A stretch of DNA of 64,000 nucleotides from Caulobacter segnis (GTDB lineage Bacteria; Pseudomonadota; Alphaproteobacteria; Caulobacterales; Caulobacteraceae), in contig NZ_CP082923.1 of NCBI RefSeq assembly GCF_019931575.1, positions 3,286,001 through 3,350,000 on the forward strand, given 5' to 3'. Below the pieces are notes generated by a model that was given only the letters and a program-made list of their open reading frames with translations, was not told where the DNA came from and ran no database searches. The first letter of the stretch is position 1. The number at the start of each line of letters is the position of its first letter. Below, piece by piece: positions 41,804-49,049 of the stretch. The translations under genes were made by a program, and so were the position numbers.

Positions 41804-44044
41804 ATGGCCTTCGACATTCCCCTCGCAGCGGAGATATGGGCCGCGAAGTACCGGTTCACGCCAGATGACGGCGGCGGCGACGCCGGCGTCGAGGACAGCT
41901 GGCGACGGGTCTCCGAGGCCATCGCCCTGGCCGAGCCCGAGGAGACGCGCGAGCGCTGGCGCGAACGGTTCCTAGAGGCGCTGACCGACTTCCAGTTCCT
42001 GCCCGCCGGCCGGATCTTCGCCGGCGCCGGCACGGCCCGGGCCGTGACCCTGTTCAACTGCTTCGTCATGGGCACGTTGCCCGACGACCTGCCGGGCATT
42101 TTCGAGCATCTGCGCGAGGCGGCCGTCACCCTGCAGCAGGGCGGCGGCGTGGGCATGGACTTCTCGACCATCCGCCCGACCGGCGCGCCCGTGCGCGGGG
42201 TCGGCGCCGACGCCTCGGGGCCCTTGAGCTTCATGGACGTCTGGGACTCGATGTGCCGCACCATCCTGTCGGCCGGCCAGCGGCGCGGGGCGATGATGGG
42301 CTGCCTGCGCATCGACCATCCCGATATCGAGGCCTTTATCGACGCCAAGCGCGACCCGGCCCGCCTGCGGAACTTCAACCTGTCGGCGCTGGTCACCGAC
42401 GCCTTCCTGGAAGCCCTGCAGAACGACGCCGAGTGGCCGCTAGTCTTCAATGGCGAGGTGTTCCGGACCGTTCGCGCGGCCGATCTATGGACCCGGCTGA
42501 TGACGGCGACCTACGCCTATGCCGAGCCGGGCGTGATCTTCGTCGACCGGGTGAACGCTCGCAACAACCTGGCCGCCTGCGAGACCATCAGCGCCTCCAA
42601 CCCCTGCGGCGAGCAGATGCTGCCGCCCTATGGCGCATGCCTGCTGGGCTCGATCAACCTGGCCCGCCTGGTGGCCACGCCGTTCGCCGAGGGCGCCGGC
42701 CTGGACGAGGAGCGACTGGCCGAGCTGACCCACATCGCGGTGCGCTTCCTCGACAACGTCATCGATGTCTCGCGCTTCCCGCTGGAGGCCCAGGCCAACG
42801 AGGCCCGCGCCAAGCGCCGGCTGGGCCTGGGCGTCACCGGCCTGGCCGACGCCCTGATCTTCTGCGGCCAGCGGTATGGCTCGGAGGAGGCGGCGGAGAC
42901 CACCAAGCGCTGGCTGGGGATCATCAAGCGTGAGGCCTATCGCGCCTCGGCCCTGCTGGCGGCGGAGAAAGGCCCCTACCCCGCCTATGACCCGGACGTC
43001 CTGACCCGGCCGAACCTGCTGGACCTCGACGACGCGACCCGCGCCCTGATCGCCGAGCACGGACTGCGCAACGGCTGCCTGACCTCGATCGCCCCGACCG
43101 GCACCACCTCGCTGGTCGCCGGCAACGTCTCATCGGGCATCGAACCGGTTTTCGCCTATGCCTACAACCGCAAGGTCCGCCAGCCGGACGGATCGACGCG
43201 GCAGGAGGCGGTCGAGGATTACGCCCTCACGGTCTGGAAGCGCCTGCACGGCGACGCGCAGCCGCCCGAGGACGTCTTCGTCTCGGCTCAGACCCTGTCG
43301 CCGCGCGAGCACCTAGTCATGCAAGCCGCGGCCCAGTCGATGATCGACAGCTCGATCTCCAAGACCGTCAACTGCCCGGCCGACATCCCCTTCGACGCCT
43401 TCTGCGACGTCTATCTCGAAGGCTGGCGTTCGGGCTGCAAAGGGCTGACGACCTATCGGCCGAACGCGGTGACGGGCTCGGTGCTGTCGGTGGATACGCC
43501 GCCGCCCGCCGAGGAGCCCGCCCCCGACCTGCCGCTGGCCGCGCGCGACGAGGCCCTGGCGGGCGTGACCTACAAGATCAAGTGGCCCCATAGCGCCCAC
43601 GCGGTCTACGTGACCGTCAACGACGCCGAGATCGACGGCCAGCGCCGGCCGTTCGAGATCTTTGTCAACTCCAAGAACATGGAGCACTACGCCTGGACCC
43701 TGGCCCTGACCCGGATGATCTCGGCGGTGTTCCGGCGCGGCGGTGACGTCGGCTTCGTGGCCGACGAACTGAAGGCGGTGTTCGACCCGCAGGGCGGCGC
43801 CTGGCTGTCGGGACGCTATGTCCCCTCGCTACCGGCAGCAATCGGCGGGGTGGTCGAGCGGCACCTGCGCCACGACTTCGTCGCCGCGACGCCTCGGGTC
43901 GCCGAGGCCGTCGAACCGGACAACCACACGCATCAGGCCGACGCCCCTCGCCCGGCCGTTTGCCCGCGTTGCGCCAGCACCGGCCTGATCCGCAAGGAAG
44001 GCTGCGACACCTGCACCGACTGCGGCTACTCCAAGTGCGGGTGA
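41804..44044 (+). CDS. nrdJ: Adenosylcobalamin-dependent ribonucleotide reductase (class II)
   Basis: This enzyme reduces ribonucleotides to deoxyribonucleotides without oxygen, using vitamin B12. The 746-aa protein has N-C-F-V-M-G near 70, the loop S-N-P-C-G-E-Q-M-L-P-P-Y-G-A-C at about 265-280 with the radical cysteine, and S-I-A-P-T-G-T-T-S-L-V near 430. The C-terminal zinc-ribbon-like tail has C-P-R-C and C-D-T-C-T-D-C-G-Y-S-K-C-G, which carries the redox cysteines. Its presence in an anaerobic island and the Fnr-type box upstream fit DNA synthesis at low oxygen. Confidence 0.94.
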   Translation: MAFDIPLAAEIWAAKYRFTPDDGGGDAGVEDSWRRVSEAIALAEPEETRERWRERFLEALTDFQFLPAGRIFAGAGTARAVTLFNCFVMGTLPDDLPGIFEHLREAAVTLQQGGGVGMDFSTIRPTGAPVRGVGADASGPLSFMDVWDSMCRTILSAGQRRGAMMGCLRIDHPDIEAFIDAKRDPARLRNFNLSALVTDAFLEALQNDAEWPLVFNGEVFRTVRAADLWTRLMTATYAYAEPGVIFVDRVNARNNLAACETISASNPCGEQMLPPYGACLLGSINLARLVATPFAEGAGLDEERLAELTHIAVRFLDNVIDVSRFPLEAQANEARAKRRLGLGVTGLADALIFCGQRYGSEEAAETTKRWLGIIKREAYRASALLAAEKGPYPAYDPDVLTRPNLLDLDDATRALIAEHGLRNGCLTSIAPTGTTSLVAGNVSSGIEPVFAYAYNRKVRQPDGSTRQEAVEDYALTVWKRLHGDAQPPEDVFVSAQTLSPREHLVMQAAAQSMIDSSISKTVNCPADIPFDAFCDVYLEGWRSGCKGLTTYRPNAVTGSVLSVDTPPPAEEPAPDLPLAARDEALAGVTYKIKWPHSAHAVYVTVNDAEIDGQRRPFEIFVNSKNMEHYAWTLALTRMISAVFRRGGDVGFVADELKAVFDPQGGAWLSGRYVPSLPAAIGGVVERHLRHDFVAATPRVAEAVEPDNHTHQADAPRPAVCPRCASTGLIRKEGCDTCTDCGYSKCG

Positions 44045-44074
44045 TCCGCCGCGCTGCGGGTTGATCCCACGAAA

Positions 44075-44105
44075 AAGGGCCCGCCTAGGCGGGCCCTTCC
44101 TTTTT
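44075..44105. terminator. Bidirectional terminator between nrdJ and the channel gene
   Basis: An 11-bp stem AAGGGCCCGCC/GGCGGGCCCTT with a very short loop, followed by CC and five T on the plus strand and preceded by a run of A that gives T on the minus strand. It ends both convergent transcripts. Confidence 0.85.
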
Positions 44106-44121
44106 GCGCCTGTCGGTCGGG

Positions 44122-45333
44122 TCAGAGCTTGAAGTCGAGGCTGGCCCAGGCCCGCGTGGCGTCGGGATAAGTCTTGGACTGGGTCTCGAACCGCGCGACG
44201 CCCAGTTCGATCGTCCAGCCCTTGGCCACCGGGGTCGACACGGTGGCGTCGACCTCACGGCCCAGGTTCTGCCCGCCGACCGTCGTGTCGAAATCATGGG
44301 CCTCGCCCGTCAGTTTCAGCGGCTGCTTGGCCCCGAACGCCTTGGTGTCGAAGGTCCGCGCGCCACGCAGGAAGACGTCGCGAACGCCCTTGGCCGGCGT
44401 GGCGCCGATCACGTCGGACAGGCCCTGGAAGCCGTGCAGCGAAGCCAGCGGCGTCTGGAAGGCATGGACGCCGTCGCCCTCCAGCCGCTCCAGGTTCAGC
44501 GACACCGTCGACTTGGCGGTCTTGAGCCCGGCCGAGGCCAGGTCGTAGTCCACCGAATAGCGCTGCGGATTGGCGCCGTAGTCCTTCTGGTTGGCGTGCT
44601 CCAGCTCCCAGGTCCCGCTGAGACCCGGCTTCAGGGCGTGGGCGCCGGCCAGCCGCACGCCGAAGGTCTTGTTCGACTGGGACGCGGCGTTGTCGAAGTC
44701 CATCAGGAAGGCGTAGGCGGTGGCCTTGCCGATCGCGCCCAGGTCGCCTTCGGCCTGGACCAGATGCACGTCACCGCGCCAGACGCCCTGTGTCGACTTG
44801 TGGCCCAGCGGGCGGCGCACCCGGTCGATATAGGCATAGGTCACGGTGACCGCCTTGGTCGGCTTGGCGGTCAGCTTGATCGCGTCGAAGGTCTGCTCGT
44901 TCTGCCGCCAGCCGCTGTTGCCGATGAAGCGGGCGTTGCCGAGGATGATCCGCTGACGGCCCACGTCGACGCCGCCCCTGGCGTTCGGCCGCCACTCGAC
45001 CACCGCGCGGTTCAGCTCGACCGTCTCGGGATCCTGGATGATGGCCTTGCCCGGATGGGCGTGCACGCCGTCGGCGTAGGCGTCGTCGATCGCGCCGATG
45101 GCCTCCATCTCGATCAGGCCGGTCAGGGTCTTGGCGATCGGTTGTCGCCAGCCCAGGCGCAGGCGGGTGGTGATCGCCTCGGCGTCGGCGCCGTCGGGAT
45201 CATAGAGCTCGTAGCGCGTTCGCGCCTCGAGCAGGAGCTGACCGGAATTGGAAGGGGCGTCGGCGGCGATCGCGGGCGCGCCGAAGGCAAGCGCGCTCGC
45301 GCCCGCGAGCGCCAGCAGGACATGCTGTCTCAT
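44122..45333 (-). CDS. Outer-membrane channel, alginate-export (AlgE/porin) family
   Basis: A 403-aa beta-barrel protein. It has a signal peptide to about residue 23 (A-I-A-A-D), then alternating amphipathic strands, and L-L-L-E-A-R-T-R-Y-E-L-Y near the N-terminus with G-R-Q-R-I-I-L-G-N-A-R-F-I-G-N-S-G-W-R-Q characteristic of the alginate-export domain family. It ends in L-D-F-K-L. It follows nirK by 71 bp, on the same strand, so it may let nitrite or other small anions reach the periplasm. Substrate not established. Confidence 0.82.
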   Translation of the reverse strand: MRQHVLLALAGASALAFGAPAIAADAPSNSGQLLLEARTRYELYDPDGADAEAITTRLRLGWRQPIAKTLTGLIEMEAIGAIDDAYADGVHAHPGKAIIQDPETVELNRAVVEWRPNARGGVDVGRQRIILGNARFIGNSGWRQNEQTFDAIKLTAKPTKAVTVTYAYIDRVRRPLGHKSTQGVWRGDVHLVQAEGDLGAIGKATAYAFLMDFDNAASQSNKTFGVRLAGAHALKPGLSGTWELEHANQKDYGANPQRYSVDYDLASAGLKTAKSTVSLNLERLEGDGVHAFQTPLASLHGFQGLSDVIGATPAKGVRDVFLRGARTFDTKAFGAKQPLKLTGEAHDFDTTVGGQNLGREVDATVSTPVAKGWTIELGVARFETQSKTYPDATRAWASLDFKL

Positions 45334-45404
45334 GGGATAAACCTGACTAACTGTCGGAAAGAAAAGGGGCGGCGATCGCTCGCCGCCCCGGTAGACGCGT
45401 CCGC

Positions 45405-46436
45405 TTAGTGACCGCCACCCTTGTGCGGGTTCGGCGGGGCGGTGAACACGTCGGGATTGGCCGGGCCCTCGACGGTCAGGATGCCGGCGCCGCCGCGTTC
45501 CAGGCGGCTCAGCGCATGGTCGACCATGATGTAGTTGCCCGGGACCTCGAGCTTGAAGTCGACGATGGTGGCGCCGCCAGGCGCGACCGTGACGGTCTGC
45601 ACGTCCTTGATGGTTGGGCTGGTGGCCGAACCGTACGGATAGACGTGGTCGAAGATCTCGCCGATCACGTGGAAGCTCGAGGTCTTGTTGGGACCGCCGA
45701 CCCCGAAGAAGATCCGGACGGTCTCACCGACCTTGGCGTGCAGGGCCTTGTCGCCCGTCAGGGCTTTGAAGCCGCCATTGAAGACGTAGTACTCGGGCTG
45801 TTCGTTGAGCAGCTTTTCGATGCTCTCGTTCAGCAGGCCCTTCGAGCCGATGGCCTCGTCGGTATAGATCTCGCCCTGCACGACGTAGAACTCGTGGTCG
45901 ACCTTGGGCAGGCCTTCCTCGGGCTCGACCAGGATGGCGCCGTACATGCCGTTGGCGATGTGCTGGGCGACCATCGGGGTGGCGCAGTGATAGATATAGA
46001 GACCGGGTTGCAGGGCCTTGAAGGTGAAGGTCTTGGTCTCGCCGGGGTCTGCCATGGTGGCGACCGCGCCGCCGCCGGGACCGGTCACGGCGTGGAAGTC
46101 GACATTGTGCATGTGTTCGCTGTCGGCGGCGTTCTTCAGCGTGACCTCGACGGTGTCGCCGACCCGGACGCGGACCATCGGGCCGGGCACCTTGCCGTTG
46201 AAGGTCCAGAACTTGTAGTTGGCCCCGTCGGCCAGCTTGCCGACGATCTCCTGGGTGACGAGGTCGACCTTGACGGTCGCGGGCGCGCGGCGGGCGATCG
46301 GCGGCGGCAGGTCGGTGGCGGGCCGAACGATGTCGGCGACGGCGGGGGCCGGAGCGTCCGGCGTCGCGGCGACGGCGCCAGCGGCCCCCGTCAGGGCGAG
46401 GGTCGCAGCGGTGGCGAAGAGAGCGAGGGCTTTCAT
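45405..46436 (-). CDS. nirK: Copper-containing nitrite reductase, class II (AniA-like)
   Basis: A periplasmic enzyme reducing nitrite to NO. The 343-aa precursor has a signal peptide to about residue 24. Type 1 copper ligands are H110, C151, H159 and M164 (Y-H-C-A-T-P-M-V-A-Q-H-I-A-N-G-M); type 2 copper ligands are H115 (H-N-V-D-F-H), H150 and the later S-S-F-H-V-I-G-E-I-F-D. The A-N-G-M-Y-G-A-I-L-V-E-P run is that of the AniA class. Start chosen at the ATG before the signal peptide. An Fnr-type box and a TACCCAT -10-like element precede it. Confidence 0.95.
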   Translation of the reverse strand: MKALALFATAATLALTGAAGAVAATPDAPAPAVADIVRPATDLPPPIARRAPATVKVDLVTQEIVGKLADGANYKFWTFNGKVPGPMVRVRVGDTVEVTLKNAADSEHMHNVDFHAVTGPGGGAVATMADPGETKTFTFKALQPGLYIYHCATPMVAQHIANGMYGAILVEPEEGLPKVDHEFYVVQGEIYTDEAIGSKGLLNESIEKLLNEQPEYYVFNGGFKALTGDKALHAKVGETVRIFFGVGGPNKTSSFHVIGEIFDHVYPYGSATSPTIKDVQTVTVAPGGATIVDFKLEVPGNYIMVDHALSRLERGGAGILTVEGPANPDVFTAPPNPHKGGGH

Positions 46437-46503
46437 TTTCCTATCCTCGGGCGCCCGAGCGGCGCCGATGGCCTGATGGGTAGACCTCCCCTCGCGGCGT
46501 TCT

Positions 46504-46517
46504 TTGTGCATGCGCAA
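46504..46517. promoter_or_regulatory. Fnr/FixK-type box upstream of nirK
   Basis: TTGTGCATGCGCAA, a near-perfect TTG-N8-CAA palindrome centred 75 bp before the nirK ATG. A TACCCAT element follows about 30 bp downstream, predicting a start point near 46469. Confidence 0.65.
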
Positions 46518-46522
46518 ACTGC

Positions 46523-47131
46523 TCAGGACAGCTTGTCGCGGTCGCCCGTCAGGCGGCGGTCCTCGATCTGCACGCGACGACGGACGTTGCGGTCCAAGGC
46601 TCGCCAAACCCCAGCCAGCACGGCTCCGGCGGCTCCCAGAGCGCCTAGAGAGGCCGGCGCGCCCAGCCAGTGGGCCATATGGTCGAGCTTTTCCTTAAGT
46701 AACCGGTGATCGTCGATCAGACGGGCGATCAAGGTCGGATCGGGGTTCGAACCGGCCGTACGTTCGACGGCGTCGTGACGCGCGAAGGAGTCGGCGAGGT
46801 CCTGCATGGCGCTGGCCAGGCCGTTGGGACAGCCAGGCTGATGGGCGAAGCGCGCCTCCAGCCCTCGGGCCAGCCTGACGCCCTCCGCGAAGAGCAAGCC
46901 CTGCGCCTCGGCGCACGCATCGGGATCGCTATCCTCCCCCTCGTCGGACAGCGCCCACGCATGCGCGTCCAGGCGCGCCAGCAAGGCTTCCAGCGGAACG
47001 CGTCGCGCGCGCGCGGCCTCCGCCAGGCTCGGCTGGTCGCCGGCCTGGAAGTTGATGCCCGCCGCGCGCAGGATCGCCGAGGCGCCCGGCAGCACGATGG
47101 CCAGTGTCACGACGTCGATGCGATCATCCAT
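46523..47131 (-). CDS. Cysteine-less ScdA_N (DUF542) protein, RIC-like
   Basis: A 202-aa protein. Residues about 8-45 match the N-terminal domain of RIC/ScdA/DnrN iron-sulfur repair proteins (V-L-P-G-A-S-A-I-L-R-A-A-G-I-N-F, then S-L-A-E-A-A). However, the signature Cys-Cys-Gly-Gly is replaced by Q-A-G-D at 29-32. The C-terminal half is helical with one D-D-H-R and H-M-A-H but lacks a clear hemerythrin iron site. It looks like a decayed or repurposed paralogue of the RIC gene at 52980. An earlier ATG at 47167 is possible; I prefer 47131 because the box at 47167-47180 would then give a leaderless transcript. Confidence 0.65.
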   Translation of the reverse strand: MDDRIDVVTLAIVLPGASAILRAAGINFQAGDQPSLAEAARARRVPLEALLARLDAHAWALSDEGEDSDPDACAEAQGLLFAEGVRLARGLEARFAHQPGCPNGLASAMQDLADSFARHDAVERTAGSNPDPTLIARLIDDHRLLKEKLDHMAHWLGAPASLGALGAAGAVLAGVWRALDRNVRRRVQIEDRRLTGDRDKLS

Positions 47132-47166
47132 GCCGCCATCGAAAACGATGACCGCGCCGGTCGTCA

Positions 47167-47180
47167 TTGCGCCCCGTCAA
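47167..47180. promoter_or_regulatory. Fnr/FixK-type box between the DUF542 gene and nsrR
   Basis: TTGCGCCCCGTCAA in the divergent gap. For the leftward gene the centre is 42.5 bp before the ATG at 47131, implying a leaderless mRNA. For nsrR the centre is about 105 bp before the start, giving a 64-base leader. Confidence 0.5.
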
Positions 47181-47278
47181 AACGTCCGCGGACTTGATCT
47201 GGCGCATGGCGCGACGCATCCGCGCACGCTGGAGTGTGCGGCGAAAGGCGTCCTCGGCGTCAACACGGAGATTTCGCC

Positions 47279-47686
47279 TTGCGCCTGACCGAACGCGCTC
47301 TTCTGGGATTGCGGATCGTCGCGCTGCTGGATGCGACGGAGCATCCCCTGACGGTCGGCGCGATCGCCGAAAGAACCCGCTCGCCGCGCGACCACGTGAG
47401 CAAGGTCGTCCACACCCTGGCCTGCGAGGGGCTAATCGCCACGATCCGCGGTCGCCGCGGCGGCGTCCGCGCCCGCGACGGCCTTCCGGTCAAGCCTTCC
47501 AGCGTCGTCGTGGTCCTGGAAGCCTGCCTGCCGCGTCGCGACTGCGCGCCCTGCCCACTGGCGCCGAACTGCGTCCTGCCCGGCCTGCTGGGCCCGGCCA
47601 CGGAGGCCTTTCTGGAAACGCTGGACGCCGCCGGCCTGAAGCCCTTCCGCGACGCCCCGCCGACGATGCTCAAAGCCTGCCGATGA
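47279..47686 (+). CDS. nsrR: NsrR-like Rrf2-family nitric oxide sensor/repressor
   Basis: A 135-aa Rrf2 regulator. The start is a TTG preceded by GGAG eight bases upstream and gives the usual M-R-L-T opening. The winged helix spans about 1-65 (V-G-A-I-A-E-R-T-R-S-P-R-D-H-V-S-K-V-V, then R-G-R-R-G-G-V). Cysteines C83, C89, C92 and C98 (A-C-L-P-R-R-D-C-A-P-C-P-L-A-P-N-C) can ligate an iron-sulfur cluster destroyed by NO. One more cysteine is present than the three usual in NsrR. The location beside nirK and RIC-type genes supports NO control. Confidence 0.85.
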   Translation: MRLTERALLGLRIVALLDATEHPLTVGAIAERTRSPRDHVSKVVHTLACEGLIATIRGRRGGVRARDGLPVKPSSVVVVLEACLPRRDCAPCPLAPNCVLPGLLGPATEAFLETLDAAGLKPFRDAPPTMLKACR

Positions 47687-48179
47687 TCTCGGTCATCACC
47701 TCGGCGCTGACCTTGCGCGCCACCGCCCGCGGATTCTCGAACACGGCGCTGTTGGCGCCGTGTTCGTGGCACGTCACCGACTCCACCCAGCAACGCCCCT
47801 GCGTGGCGACCTCGATGATCTGCTGGGCGTGATCGAACACGAAGGCGGCCAGGCCCTCGCAGCTGACGCTCGGCGTCAGCCGCACCTGGGCCAAGCCCAG
47901 GTCGGCCAGGCGCTGGAACTCGACCCGCGCCGGATCGTCCGTCGCCACCAGCAGGGTGTGGTCGAACATCTCGTGCAGCCACGTGCGGATCTTGCCGAAG
48001 CCGCCGGCGCCGAAATCGACCACCCAGCCCCGCGCATCCAGCCGCTCGGCGGCGAAGGTGAACGTGAAACCCAGGGAATAGCCGTGCAGCAGCGCGCAAT
48101 GGCTGGACGCGGCCCACTGCCGATAGGCGCAGGTAAGGCCGCGCTCGGGCCCGTAGGTCTTGATCGAGCGATAAGCCAT
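47670..48179 (-). CDS. 6-pyruvoyl-tetrahydropterin synthase / QueD-like protein
   Basis: A 169-aa protein of the PTPS/QueD fold, with K-T-Y-G-P-E-R-G-L-T-C-A-Y-R-Q-W at 7-22, S-S-H-C-A-L-L-H-G-Y-S near 26-36, V-V-D-F-G, F-D-H-T-L-L and the C-terminal C-H-E-H-G-A-N-S-A. The usual zinc motif H-G-H is H-G-Y here, so catalysis like classical QueD is uncertain. This sub-branch, with H-G-Y, is one I recall as a separate QueD-like group. Its ATG overlaps the Crp/Fnr gene stop (TGATG), and its 3' end runs 17 bp into nsrR on the other strand. Confidence 0.8.
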   Translation of the reverse strand: MAYRSIKTYGPERGLTCAYRQWAASSHCALLHGYSLGFTFTFAAERLDARGWVVDFGAGGFGKIRTWLHEMFDHTLLVATDDPARVEFQRLADLGLAQVRLTPSVSCEGLAAFVFDHAQQIIEVATQGRCWVESVTCHEHGANSAVFENPRAVARKVSAEVMTEIIGRL

Positions 48180-48955
48180 CAGAAGCGGTCCGACTCCGCC
48201 TGCCCATAGCTGCGGCGTTCGCGATCCGCCCGTCCCATGACCTGCTCGTCCCCCTCGGCGTGATCGTCGATCAAGGCGTCGGGCTTGGCCAGGCGGGCCA
48301 GCGCGGCCGGACGGTTGATCGTCACATTGGCCCCGTCGACTTGGACGCCATGGCTGCCCAGGGTAGCGAAGGCGCGCGACAGGTTCTCCGGCGTCATGCC
48401 CAGCAGCGAGGCCAGGACCCGCTTCTGGCAAGGCAGCCGCAGGGTCGGTCCGCCGCCCTGCCGACGCTGCTGCACCAGCAGATAGTTGGCCAGGCGCTCC
48501 AGCGCCCCGCGCAGCTTGTAGTTCTTGAGGACCCGGACGACGCCGCTGTAGCAGCCCGACAACTCCTCGGCGACGGCGAAGGACAGCGCCGCGTCCTCGC
48601 GCACCGCCTGGCGGAAGGTCTCACCGGGGATCATCAGCACCTGGCTGCGCGCGATCGTGCGCGCGGTCATCAGGGCCGGCACGTCCAGGATCACCGAGGC
48701 CAGTACGAAGGTCGACAGCGGCCGCAGCAGGGCCAGGGTCGAGTCCCGGTCGTTCCAGGTGCCCTCCAGCTCGACCGCGCCTTCCATCAGCACGTAGAGG
48801 AAGTCGTTGACCTCGCCCTCGGCCGTCAGCTGGGCGTCGCGCGGGAAGCGCTGCAGGAACGCGCTGCGCGTCAGCCGCGCGAAGGTCTCGGCGGAGGCGC
48901 TCTGCAGCAGGGGCAGTTGCCGGATACGCAGCAGATCGGCGGGCTTGAGAGTCAT
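48179..48955 (-). CDS. Crp/Fnr-family regulator with C-terminal extension
   Basis: A 258-aa regulator. The effector barrel spans about 15-135 (L-T-A-E-G-E-V-N-D-F-L-Y-V-L-M-E-G-A-V) and the winged helix about 150-215, with K-R-V-L-A-S-L-L-G-M-T-P-E-N-L-S-R-A-F-A. The E-N-L-S-R recognition helix differs from the H-T-V-S-R of the other regulators here. A roughly 35-residue charged tail follows. A perfect Fnr box lies 63 bp upstream with a TATAGC -10 element, so it is itself controlled by an Fnr-type protein. It is coupled to the QueD-like gene. Confidence 0.88.
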   Translation of the reverse strand: MTLKPADLLRIRQLPLLQSASAETFARLTRSAFLQRFPRDAQLTAEGEVNDFLYVLMEGAVELEGTWNDRDSTLALLRPLSTFVLASVILDVPALMTARTIARSQVLMIPGETFRQAVREDAALSFAVAEELSGCYSGVVRVLKNYKLRGALERLANYLLVQQRRQGGGPTLRLPCQKRVLASLLGMTPENLSRAFATLGSHGVQVDGANVTINRPAALARLAKPDALIDDHAEGDEQVMGRADRERRSYGQAESDRF

Positions 48956-49017
48956 GCGAAGGGCTTTCAACAATGGCGCCGGTCCATCGCTATAGGCCCT
49001 TAGGCCACCCTCGAACC

Positions 49018-49031
49018 TTGATGGCCATCAA
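49018..49031. promoter_or_regulatory. Perfect Fnr box upstream of a Crp/Fnr regulator gene
   Basis: TTGATGGCCATCAA, an exact TTGAT-N4-ATCAA palindrome, the textbook Fnr site. TATAGC at 48989-48994 stands at the right distance for a class II promoter, giving a start point about 28 bp before the ATG at 48955. Confidence 0.75.
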
Positions 49032-49049
49032 TGTTCCAGCCGATTTCGG

